NCBI RefSeq assembly: GCF_037975245.1
Contig: NC_092578.1
Coordinates: 12,506,321 to 12,570,320 of the forward strand
Source: Apostichopus japonicus
Lineage: Eukaryota; Echinodermata; Holothuroidea; Aspidochirotida; Stichopodidae
DNA length: 64,000 nt
Direction: 5' to 3'
The position numbers and the translations under genes are program-made. The notes below the pieces were generated by a model. That model was not told where the DNA came from. It was given only the letters and a program-made list of their open reading frames with translations, and searched no databases. Position 1 is the stretch's first letter. Each line of letters starts with the position of its first letter. This document shows, in pieces, positions 1 through 14,490 of this stretch.

Positions 1-953
1 TGCAATTGATAAGCCCTCCACAATTTATTATTCGCTTGTTGTACTTCATACATGCTTTTATGTACAATAATGAATTACTTCCCCCGTGTATGATGTGAAC
101 CTCCTGCATATAGCACATATGATAACGATGTATCAGACTGCATGGGAAGGCTCGGCACTCAGACTGATGACCTATTTCATCATACATCGAATACGTAAAC
201 ATATCATTTGCATGATGATAAATAGAAGCGGAAGCGCTTTTATTTACATGTCTATAGTTTCTGTAGAGATAACATTTGAGGTAACTTATCGTTTGTCTAT
301 CACACAGAGCTTCAATTCACTGAAGATCTAAACGTGATCAAACCGTTTGTGTTCATCTAAACAGCAATGACTCATCGATCAGTCATCAACGTCTGCGATA
401 ATGCAGCCAAAACCCACATTTGCTGCGATTACCAACATTTCGAACAAAAAGAAGAGAAATTCAAGTTTTGTCGAAGTCACTTGTGCGAGCCGAACAGTGT
501 ATTAGTGGTTGGCTTTTTGTGCATTAATTTATACTATAGGCCTACCCCCCCCCCCCCTAGCTCCCAATTCTCCATACGTTTCCCCTTCCTTCTCTCCTCC
601 CGTGCCATCTGAAGTCAAACCAGCATGGATTTCTTCCAGATGGAGTGCGTACATTTCTCGCGATACGTATATAAGCGATGCACCTACAGTATTAAACATC
701 ATCTCAATCAATAACCTTATTTTGTTTTAAAACATGGATACGTGATATACTATAAAAGTCATGCAGGGACATGACCATATCCGCCTGACCTTCTTACAAA
801 CCAAATAATTCACCTTGAACTTGTTCACCCCATATGCTGTGGTTTTTGTTGCCTCCAGTTTCATACAGTAAATTTGTCAAAAGCCTCAGTGTCTCTGGAG
901 GAGAGAGAAATGACCAGGAGAATGACCATAGAACAATAGATCATTGTCTTGCC
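1..953. other. Intergenic, no gene seen
   Basis: I see no exon-like reading frame with splice sites here. The only notable feature is a 13-base poly(C) run at 545-557. The short open frames lack recognisable protein motifs. Confidence 0.6.
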
Positions 954-1316
954 CAGTGGCGTAGGAAGGTACTTTTGAGTGGGGGGTTGAAGACTGATGG
1001 CCGGCCTGAGGGAGGGGTCTAAGGGGAGGGGGTGTCCCCCTCCCCTTTGGATTTTTTTGCATTTCCAGGTGGCCTCAGATGCAATTTGGTGCAATATAGC
1101 ACACTTCAACACCCACTCCAATTTGTAGACTTAATTTTGTATTTTCACCTGGCCTTAGATGCAATTTGGTGCTCCAAATGAGATTTTTTTTCTCATTTGA
1201 AAATGAAAAAGGGGTTTTCTGACTTGCGAACCGGGGGGGCGGAATGATACTTCCGCCCCTCCACATTTTTCACTGGGGGGCTGGCGCCCCCCAGCCCCCC
1301 GGTTACTACGCCCTTG
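954..1316. mobile_element. hAT-like MITE (non-autonomous)
   Basis: The element begins CAGTGGCGTAG and ends CTACGCCCTTG, giving imperfect terminal inverted repeats of about 11 bp. It is flanked by near-identical 8-bp direct repeats, gtcttgcc (946-953) and gttttgcc (1317-1324), which matches the 8-bp target duplication of hAT transposons. It is 363 bp with no transposase, so it is non-autonomous. Inside, the phrase gatgcaatttggtgc occurs twice, and G-rich and C-rich stretches face each other. The mismatched ends suggest an old copy. Confidence 0.65.
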
Positions 1317-2800
1317 GTTTTGCCGCTGCCATACACGTGACATCTCTGAAACATGAAACACCCAAGAAGCATAACCAGAGAAAGGTGAAGGAGAGGGGTG
1401 GGAAGCACATCCAATTCCAAAGATTTTGTCAGAGAAAATAAAGGGCGTGTAATGTGACGAAAGCTGCTAAATATTCCAAAACGACCACAATATTACACAC
1501 ACACGCACACACACACACACACCCACACACAAACAAATAAAAAACGGAAAAGGGTGAGACAACGAACCTTATCAAGATTTTCTGTTGACAGTTGTGTAAT
1601 ATATGTCTACACGGGAGTGTCACTTTGATGTTCACGTGACAATCTATGTTGGTGTCATAAACTGAGCAGGCAGGGCTGCTTTACATTGTGGGTCACACCT
1701 ATAGAGACGCTTCATTATATACGTGCTCATAATAGTTCCATTTAAAGAGGAGAAATAGCTGCAAGTAGCATCGTTAAATCGTGTAAAGTGTCAATAACTG
1801 AACCAAAGCTAACTTTATCTAAGAGATCTCGTTCTATGCTTCGTATGGCTAATGAGAAGACCCTATTAAGACGCAGAACACACCGTCACTTCCACCCCCG
1901 CCCCCTCTGTCTACCCCACTGTCGATGGTGCAGGGGAGTTTGAGTGATTTCTTGTGAAGAAATATGTATTAGCCGTAATAAAAGTATAAGTTCATATATA
2001 ACAAGAACGAAGCATTGCCATGGTTGCTATTATTTTATATATCTAAATATTTTTTGTATAGTGTCTGACTTATTAGGTCACTTATAACAACTGACTTAGC
2101 GAGAATAGCGAAGTTGTTATCATTTTAATTGTTTACGGTTTATGAAAGCTCAGTTTTAAACTATTTTGTCACCTATGACAGTTCTATATCACATTTTAAC
2201 CGAGCATTCTATCCTCAGTTCCGATCTTGTTTCATTTCTCTGTGTTTCATTTATTTGTCTGCTTGAATATTAACTAAATGACTGTGTATGTCGTGGGTGA
2301 TCATTACAGTCCTTAATGATTATTAATTGCTGACAAGCATGTTTGTGAGGACTGTAAACCACATCCTGTATGGTTTTGTATTCTGTCGAATTGATAGGTT
2401 TTTCTTTTACATCGTACCAGTATCTAGGCTGTTATAATGTCATAAACTGACATGACTTAATACATGTCACTTCAAAACAGCAGTGATTTGAAACTGTGGG
2501 AAAACGATGAGGATATCACTTTCTCGCACGGTACAAAAACAATACAGTGTAGCCTAACTAACATTTTGTACCAAGTTGTCCCAAGTTACATGTTTTCTTG
2601 TATATTATACAAATGTTTACTTTCTTAATGTATAATGACCACGTAATTCATTCATGGTATAGGTAAATATCGTCGAATAAGGTAATAATTACCGTTTCGA
2701 ACCGGGGGGTGGGGTGGGTGGGGGTGGGTGGGGAATGGTACATAAATAAACATTATTCAGGTCTATGTGCGATTCAAGCATCAAAGTTGAAAATTTGTCA
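1317..2800. other. Intergenic, no gene seen
   Basis: There is a (CA)n microsatellite around 1497-1530 and a G-rich ggggtgggtgg stretch around 2705-2732. Otherwise the sequence is AT-rich without exon-like frames. Confidence 0.55.
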
Positions 2801-3145
2801 GTAAAGTAAAGTAAAGTAAAATTTATTGATATCAATCATAAAATGAAGATATAATAAAATGGATTCCGCAGCTTAAAAATATGCATAATATATATACAAA
2901 AAATATGATAAAAATATCATCTAGTTATATGACAGTTCAAAAGCTTTATACTCCTCGGTAAAAAAAGAATGTCTAAAGCGTTCAGTACGCATACGAGGTA
3001 GGGTATACAACCTACGTGGAGTGGTGTAATACTTATGGAGAGGATGGTCAGGATCAGTCAAAATCCCTCTTACATAATGAAGTACAATTTCTTCAATGTA
3101 TTGATCATCTATAGAATAATACTTTCTGAAATGTTCAGTTCCCAA
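2801..3145 (-). mobile_element. 3' end of a non-LTR retrotransposon (LINE), truncated
   Basis: On the minus strand a 74-codon frame (3145 to 2921) ends in a stretch containing ILTDPDHPLHKYY, RRLYTLPRMRTERFRHSF and a final N before the stop. This is the C-terminal signature of CR1/L2/Jockey-type LINE reverse-transcriptase ORFs. Beyond the stop is a short AT-rich 3' UTR ending in repeats of TTTAC (plus strand gtaaa, 2801-2820), the usual short-repeat 3' tail of such elements. The 5' part is missing, so this is a dead fragment. The family name is inference from the motif; a protein search would settle the clade. Confidence 0.6.
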
Positions 3146-5290
3146 ATCTATAGTATCATTCTGTATCTAAGCACCCTTCATTTCTCAAAGGCGAGGGGAA
3201 TCCCTCCCCCTGGATATTATAACGTGTTAGCCTCCCTCCCTCCCGTGCACAAAGGGCTGATTAGAACTAACCCACTTCAGTGTACTAATAGTATTGCCAT
3301 ACTATTATTTTAGAAAATTACTCCAAGTCCTTGTGCGTATATAGGAAGGTGATTCAGTCACAGAAATAAAAGTACCGCATTATAGTCTGAACAGAGAAAA
3401 ACTGTTATCTCTCCAGTTTAAACAAATTCCACAAATTGAGCAAAGCCTTCGGCGGAATTATAAGGTTAAACCCTAAAAAATAAAAGCCCTGTGGATCACA
3501 AGGTTCATCACACTTTCAATTTAATTAATTTGTTGATACCACGATTCTCATCTTTTATTTTCATTCCTTTTCTTTTTTAGCTATCTATGACTTTCCTTCA
3601 ATTTACTCTGATCCTTCCCAAGACTTCATTGGGTGACTAAGACTTCTGTAGCGTGTCTCCGTTGCTTGTTTCATTATAAAGCATACTCCACTAATGAAGT
3701 AGATTGTCCTACCAAAACAGACCCATACTTTGTGTTACAGATGGATGACTAAACATTAGTCAAAGCTGGGGTGATTCCTGCGTCTGGTCTCAATGCGATG
3801 TTATTTAAAAGGATATGACGTGACCAGTCCTAATATCTAACGATATGCTATACATGCCTTATTGGACACGCTTCGCACGTTTTATCGTATTTGTGAATTC
3901 GAATTTATTATATCGTTGGTTCTCAGGTATTTTGTAGTTTAGTAAAACTTGATCCTGATAATAACGTTGATCAATATGATCAATCCAATATGCGCTTTAG
4001 ACTCGAGTGTCATTTTGTATGCATCTGAGTTCTAATATATACACTGGAGGGAAAAAGAATATAAAAAAAACGAAAAGGGGAATGGGTAAGCTGTTCACCT
4101 AATCATTCACCCTTGAGTGGACCTAACACTCCCTTGATTGCCAGTGTGACCCTAGCAATACTAACATGGCTCTCAAGACGGTAAGTAAATGGGTTGAAAG
4201 TTAAGATAGCATTGCATTTGTTTTATGATGCATCATGAAATATCTTTCTCTGACAAATATGCACTTGAAAAGTTAGTGTACCATAACTTGTACCGACCCC
4301 TTCCTATGGATGACCGAAATCCTGTCCAGCAGAAAGGATCAATTGGAAGGGAATGGGTAGTTGACCAGTTGTCATGTGTGGGTGTTGTATTTCAGTCGAA
4401 AAACGGAACAAAGAACGCTTCCTGCTAGGCATATAACTGATGTTAATCACCAGACTGGTTTAAAACGGAAATTTAGTTTCTTGTAAACAATTAAGCTAGT
4501 TTAACCATGGAGGTAAAACAGAACTGACCTTCGGTGAAGCTGAAAAGTACTAATTTGTACTAAGGTCGTGATCGTTAGCTGAAGTCGGGAGCATTAGTGA
4601 CCAGTATTCGACTTTCTAGCATATTTGGGACCAACACTGATGACCGTTACGAGTTCATACGGAAACTGATACTGAGGCTTTCAGTTCAAAATGATGACAC
4701 GCATCACGTTCCGCTTTGGTTACTAGTTTCGTCAATTTTCATGTAATCATACACAGACTCGTGATAATTGTTCGAAAAATCTCAATACGTGTCGGGGAAT
4801 TAATATCCCCCCCCCCCCAATTTAATATTGAAACATTTAGCCAGGTTCTTAACGCAGTACAGGAACCACACACAAATATCACCTTTCCCAGTAAGTAAAG
4901 CCTTCTGCTATGCAGCGCACCAGACTCATTACTTATTCACACGCCACTGCATGAATCCTTCTTCTTATACATAAACTGTGCATAATGACGGTAGACCGAT
5001 GAGCATCCTTTGTGGACTATACATACAACACGGTCACCAATGCAACATTCTATCATCATGCAACACCCCCCATCCCACCACCACCCCACCCCCACCACCA
5101 CCCTCCCCTATAAGTGTTCTTCGAACCCAACTCCTCCTTCCTCTTCTAAAGAACATCCCCAACATTGGTTCATTATTCATATAGGCCTTCCACAAATAGG
5201 CCCACAAAGTGAGTCTTGTGAAATTGTGTTTTCATTACCGAAAACCCTTAATTAGGGCAAGCATTTCTACGATATAATTTCATATTTAAT
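3146..5290. other. Intergenic, no gene supported
   Basis: No coding exon is recognisable. A 12-base poly(C) run lies at 4807-4818 and a CCACC-rich low-complexity stretch at about 5060-5110. An isolated ATG followed 15 bases later by a good splice donor (4163-4180) was considered as a tiny first exon, but nothing connects to it. Confidence 0.5.
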
Positions 5291-5294
5291 TTGT

Positions 5295-5610
5295 TTATCT
5301 GAATTAAGGTGCTATTACTCTGTATAGCGTCAGCCCATGCAGGGAGGAAGCCTTGTGTCAGCCTATAGCATTATAATACAGCTCACAGTACTCACAGACG
5401 ATTGTGAGACGTTGAACACAGCAAAGCATCATTCAAATCAGCGTAGATACATGTATATCTGAATTAATGTGTTCTTAATTTGTATTATGTCAGCCCAGGG
5501 AAGGAACCTTGAGTCAGCCTGTAGTATTATAACACAGCTCACAGTCACAGACGACTGTGCATGTGCACGCTGAACAGGAAAAGCGTCATTCAAATCGGTG
5601 TAAATATGCT
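5295..5610. repeat. Diverged tandem duplication, about 155 bp x 2
   Basis: Two adjacent copies (about 5295-5445 and 5452-5610) share ordered blocks such as atctgaattaa, gtcagccca, acagctcacag and cattcaaatc. They differ by many substitutions and small indels, so the duplication is old. No coding function is visible. Confidence 0.6.
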
Positions 5611-8141
5611 GGCAATCGGCTAATTTGGTCACTGAAATATTCGTTCTATGCAATTTAAAAGGTGTGACCTTGCGATACGAAGTGAGTTAATTCTTTGGCA
5701 ATGCATTACAAAAGGGAGTCTTTTCATTGACTCATTCGTATATTTGAACCGGTGCTTTGTTATTGGAATTTCAAATAAGGCACTTGATTGTTATAGGTGT
5801 CATTTAGCGAGAAAAATAACAACAAGTAGAATCGATCAGCCTATTATTCCGTTGACACGAACTGTGCAGGACGGCCCTTGCTTGGAATTTAACTGTGACA
5901 ACACCTCCATTCTACTAGGGCTACGTAATTCGTGTATTCACCGGACGGAGGTTACAAAATTTCCAGCAGATCACCATTTAGGGTATAGGGGCCTTCCTGA
6001 ATAAAAATATTTAGGAAATGCAAATTTATACAAGAGGATATTGTAAAATGCAACCTGGTAGAGCCTGGTAAGGGTGCGGAGAGGGTAATTTTTGGAAAAG
6101 TGCCATTGTTTATGTTTTATCAGTCACTGAATACGATTCCAAAATGCGCCCAATTGTGCCCCTGCAGTAGATCTTTTCATTTCACGTAATTGCGTATTAA
6201 CTGTTTTTATTGGGGGGGGGGGGGGGGGAGGGAATCAAACATCGCCGAACTTTTGGACAAGTTTTGAGGCCTGATTAAGGTTACCTTAGAATTAAATGAT
6301 GATTGTTGCGATGATGATAACACCCGCCGCAACTAATTGATTAAAAGCGGGCACGAAAGAGGGTTCAACTTTTTAGGGAGGGGTGAGGGGGATACAAACT
6401 TCGAAGGCCAGTGGCACACGTGACTTTGATTTGAGGGGCGAACCAACCTATCACCTCAAACGCCTTAACAAATTGATGTAGCCTACCATAAACTCTAGTA
6501 TGTGATTGTTTTTCCAATAAAACGGCATATTTTTAAACTAATATTGTTTAAATGTTTATCAAAAGTGCACTTTCTCGAGAATTCAACGATCGATGAATTC
6601 GTGAATAAGTTCATATAGTCTTCTATAGCAGTCAAAATGTTTTGTGTGGGGGAAATTGTAAAAGTAAAAGTTTAATTGTTACTTTCCTTACATTCCACTT
6701 TATTGAACTGTACATACAATTACGTGAATAAATACCAGGAGGTTGCAAAAATCACAACAAAATGAGACACTTCTCATTTCTGAAAAGGGAACCCCCTACT
6801 CCCATCTTCACATCCCCCCCCCCCATCCCACATTTGGCTCCGCCGTCCCTGCCTGAAATGAACAGGAACTGCGTTTAGATCAAATAGTTATAACGGTGCC
6901 TGGTCTTAAATTGCGCCGTTTACTTTTCAGCAGGTTCCTCTTGGGAGGGAAAATTCGCTGGGCATGTTGTTTGTTATAACTTCTGACTTCGTAAGAAGGA
7001 AGCAGCTGAACATAGCATTGGCCGCAATAATATGCTGACCATATAAATTTGTTTACGTCTAGGACAGAAATGAAAAGATTTGGAACAATTGGTCTACGGA
7101 ACGGTTGGCTCCATACAGGCTGAGCTGTATCGTCACATAGCTGAATTTCCGGAGGGAGGAATATGGAGACGGTGTATATATGCCAACGTAATTGTAGGAC
7201 GGGGAGGCCGTGTATCGGGTAGAGCGAGCCAGGATCTCTTCCACTGTCATGGAATTATAATGAATGGTATGACTTTGCAGTCATGTTTTGAAGGTTTCTT
7301 ATATAATCGTTCAGACCGCGCTATCGGGTGATCGGGCGGAGGGGGGGGGGGGGCTGGATGCATGGGTATTATCGCGTGGATGAGCCCACTGTACTCTATA
7401 GGCTACTTGTAAGCATAAGATATAAGAAATTACCATCCAGGCTCATCCCGCCAGTCACCATTCGATGGTCCACTCAAACCCATTTACGGGGCTACCCATG
7501 ATGCATATGTTCATCGGCCAATGGGACGCTATACGTCCCTGGAAATTTGCCCTCGGCCTTACGTGCAAGTGAATCTATGGCTGCTATTCATGTAAAACAT
7601 GCATAATCGAACTATCAAATATCAAGTACTGTCCTGTAATATTTCCAGGATTTCACATGGTGACATCAGATACTGAGTGAAAGACAACATTTTCTGTATA
7701 GAAATCGACCACAGAATTATCAATACGTATATTAGCCCTCTACATAGTGAAAGTAACATATTCTCTGGTTCCTTCCGCCACAGGAAACTCTCTATGTGTG
7801 AACTGTGCATATATATCCTGCAATTAATGAGTTGTTTGTTCATATTGCCTCGCACATTCATATCAGTTTCAATCCCGATTGTACTAGCTATATAGCACCA
7901 GGGTTACATCAATTCTTCCTTTGTAGTTTGCATATATAGTGTAACATGCTAGGGAACTTGGTTTACAACGGACAACATGCATAGAGAACGCTGAAGTATT
8001 CCCCCAAATTAGCAATTTCAGCTGGTCAATTTATACCATGACAACGACCGGTTACTATGTTTACCGACCACTCCCAAACTACTCACTAATTCATGATTAA
8101 TTTGTATTCATATAACTCCGCCCACATCGACGTTTATTTTG
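5611..8141. other. Intergenic upstream of the first actin gene
   Basis: No exon is supported. Poly(G) runs of 17 bases (6212-6228) and 13 bases (7341-7353) and a poly(C) run (6814-6824) are the visible features. The 118-codon open frame at 5648-6004 has no recognisable motif or splice context. Confidence 0.5.
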
Positions 8142-8225
8142 CCATATTTGGTATGCCACATGTTACGTACACCCCCGGGTACTAATGAGCTTTGAACTCT
8201 TACTGGTAGAGCCTCCATAAAATGG
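8142..8225 (+). promoter_or_regulatory. Promoter of first actin gene: CArG box and TATA-like site
   Basis: A perfect CArG box CCATATTTGG (consensus CC, six A/T, GG) lies at 8142-8151. A CArG-like, TATA-like CCATAAAATGG follows at 8215-8225. CArG boxes bind serum response factor and are a classic element of actin promoters. The spacing fits a transcription start around 8245, about 70 bases before a splice donor at 8318. The start site is inferred. Confidence 0.55.
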
Positions 8226-8245
8226 CTGGTTTTACTGTAGATGAA

Positions 8246-8317
8246 ACTAAACTGCTCCTACAGATACACATGCAAAGACGGACTTGTCTCGCTGCTAGAA
8301 AGAATTTTCAAATTCAG
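8246..8317 (+). other. Probable non-coding first exon of the first actin gene
   Basis: The stretch ends in ...aattcag followed by gtaagc at 8318, a strong donor. The matching acceptor would be ccaacag at 9071-9077, 40 bases before the actin ATG. A leader intron of this kind is also known for sea urchin cytoplasmic actins. An ATG at 8223 lies in or upstream of the TATA-like site and is not taken as a start. The 5' boundary is approximate. Confidence 0.4.
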
Positions 8318-9096
8318 GTAAGCCAAAGAAAAACCATTTTCAAACTGAAAGAGTTGGAACCGACTTTAATTACTTCCTTTGTTGATCTTCTTAACGTGTG
8401 AACTCTGTGTGAATTCCTGGGGTTTAAAATTTCTACGTAACGCTTTCGCGTCTATTGAGGTCTCTACACTTGCCTTGTACGTGTGTATGCTGCTTGTTAA
8501 TAATTACATACACTGTCAGAGCAGGAGAAAGAGAGCGAAAGAGGGTAAATTGAAACTGGGATTGAGGAAGTTAGACTATACTAGGTGCAGTTATCGTGTG
8601 TGTTGGACATTGAACCTAGTTAGACACACATACTGTATTATAATTATCAATGAGATCTTCGTATCAGAAGGAAATTTACTTGTCAGGTTTAATAAATCAC
8701 ATGAGATAAGATATGTTAGTTATTCAAACTTCAATATCATAAAAGTTTTGTAATTGAAATTGGAAAAAGAAACACCTCTTTAACACAAGTTTAGGCATTT
8801 GAATATGATCTGCTAGATGTCATTTGTATTTACTTTAGCTAGAAGATTATCCCCATATGTTGGTATTTCAAGAATACATGATGTGTAAAAATTCAACCTG
8901 ATATGTTTTCAAAATTCTAAAATTTATCCAAAACATGGCAATGACACCAACAAGTAGCTAAAAGTATTCTTTGATACTTTTGATTCTTTGATAAAGCAAA
9001 TATTGTCATTATAACAAATGGGAACTATATTAAAAAAAAATTTAATTGAAATTAATTTCTCCCAAATCTTCCAACAGATTTTCTTACACTTATTAA

Positions 9097-12782
<3,686 letters not shown>

Positions 12783-12855
12783 ATTGCTGAACTTGCCAAG
12801 AACAATAACAAAAGGGCTAAAGACCTTTGAGACTATATACTGCAGTTATTCATAG

Positions 12856-13261
12856 CAGTGGCGGAGCTAGGGGTATTGGTCAGGGGGGCTAAAATGGTCT
12901 GTAGGGGCGCTTTCGACACTATCTAAGCGGAGCGCCACCACAAGTTGGCGCGGAGCGAACAGAAATGTTTTGAGTAAAGATACTCCCTAGATCGCCGGAA
13001 ATGACCCTTTCCGGGCCTTGCTAATTTGCAGATAAACGAAGAATAAATACAGTAGGTGTCATTGCCATTTTGTCAGAAAATTACACCAACAAAATGTGAC
13101 AAATGTCAATAGGTATTTGAGAGCGCAATAAAAAAAGTCAATAATTGCAAATAAGTCAAGAGTGGTAAAAAGCTGAAAAGGGCGCCAGCTGTGTCCATTT
13201 GAGTCCGTCAGGGGGGGGGGGGGCATTCACCCCCTCTGACTGTATGGAGGCTCCGCCACTG
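12856..13261. mobile_element. hAT-type MITE with perfect 8-bp target duplication
   Basis: The 406-bp element starts CAGTGGCGGAGC and ends GCTCCGCCACTG, perfect 12-bp terminal inverted repeats. It is flanked on both sides by the identical octamer attcatag (12848-12855 and 13262-13269). An 8-bp duplication with CAGTG ends is typical of hAT transposons. No transposase is present, so it must have been mobilised in trans. It lies 74 bp after the actin stop codon, in the likely 3' UTR. It contains AATAAA at 13042-13047 and 13137-13142, plus a 13-base poly(G) run at 13211-13223. The perfect duplication implies a fairly recent insertion. Confidence 0.9.
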
Positions 13262-13269
13262 ATTCATAG

Positions 13270-14280
13270 GGATATATATGTGTGCAAGAAGGGTTCAAAT
13301 GTGGTCACCTGTAGTGACAGAACAAAACTATCACAACCCTCTACTTTTTCTTTTTTTATCTTTAAACTTCTTGCAGCCTATAAGCATATCTCAAATTCTA
13401 AATAGGCAGCTTGCATGATTTCCAAAGAAACAAGTTTTCTAATGCAATATGAGACCTGTAATCTCTGTAAAGTTTCATGTGCACAATTTGTAAAAAAGTA
13501 ACTTTCTTTGTAATATTTTTCTACCATTTTGCTTCTTTAACTAGGATCAGTGATAGAAGTTTGTCATAAACTGTCACTCATTGTATAAATGTATTAATTA
13601 ACACTGTCAAAACAGTGCTTTATTCAACATCTTGGTTAGAAACAAAATTCTAAGCATACATGCACAGAATTCTTACCTACTTCCAACGTTTAACCTGTCA
13701 TTAAAAGATTTATTTAAGTATTAAATATTACCACCATCATTAAAAGTTCTTGTTATTTATTCAAGAAACATAAAAATAAGAAACATGACATTTCATTTGT
13801 CTCTTTTTATGACATCGACTGCTTCAAATACCTTAAGAATAATTGCCTAGAATTTTGCTTCATATCCCCTCCCCCCCTAATCCGAACATGAATATATTCA
13901 AAGTTATATATAACTTTTAAGATAAGTATCATAGACTGATTGAAATGACTTGCGCAAAATCATACTTGAACATTGTTATTTGATACAGCCTCTCACCAAC
14001 CCATAACCTCTTACTAAGAACTGGGTGATGTAACCCTCTTCCCTACCCCCCCACCCCTCCCCACTGCTGTCTTGGCTGGTGTCATTGCATTAAAGGCACC
14101 TACCTAATTGCTTCCCTTTCATGAAACTAAATTTGTACAGAAATATATTACACAATCTTAGCTAACTAACATCTAAATATCTTGTCCCTAAGAAGTCAAC
14201 ATTAGCACTAAGATAAAAGCATAGCTAAACTTTCCCTTACTCAAGGCAATAGATGGGTGGTATATGTATGTATATTAGAT
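13270..14280. other. 3' flank of first actin gene, no gene seen
   Basis: The sequence is AT-rich. Remaining 3' UTR of the actin gene may extend into it if the MITE signals are not used. Nothing else is recognisable. Confidence 0.45.
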
Positions 14281-14490
14281 CCTCCTGCAAGCAGGAACTC
14301 GCGAAGAAGCCATCATCAAAGCCGCAAGCTGACCGAAGTCAGTCTCTTAGATTCATATTTAACGTCCATGATTATGAATTGTAATTGTCAACAACTCTGT
14401 AACTGGACGACATACATTAATCTGGGAGTGACTCGAACTCTGACCTTATGATTGGAAGGCACCGGCGTTAATCATTGAGCTATGTAAGGC
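14281..14490 (-). mobile_element. tRNA-derived SINE
   Basis: On the minus strand (reading from 14490 down) there is an A-box-like TAGCTCAATGATTAA and a B-box-like GAGTTCGAGTC spaced as in tRNA genes. An unrelated body of about 130 bp follows, ending in a GC-containing hairpin ctgcaagcag at 14285-14294. It does not fold as a functional tRNA. The body differs from the other two SINE types in the window. Confidence 0.6.

Noticed and set aside
4163-4180. ATG followed by a strong donor as a first exon
   Set aside because: Only five codons and no downstream exon to join.
5648-6004. 118-codon open frame
   Set aside because: No motif, no splice context, unremarkable composition; likely chance.
8223-8317. 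Frame starting MAGFTVDETKLLLQ before the donor at 8318
   Set aside because: It overlaps the inferred TATA-like site and leader exon of the actin gene, and joining to the actin exon would not be needed; no homology recognised.
8379-8753. 124-codon open frame in the first actin gene's leader intron
   Set aside because: Low-complexity hydrophobic translation of AT-rich intron, no recognisable domain.
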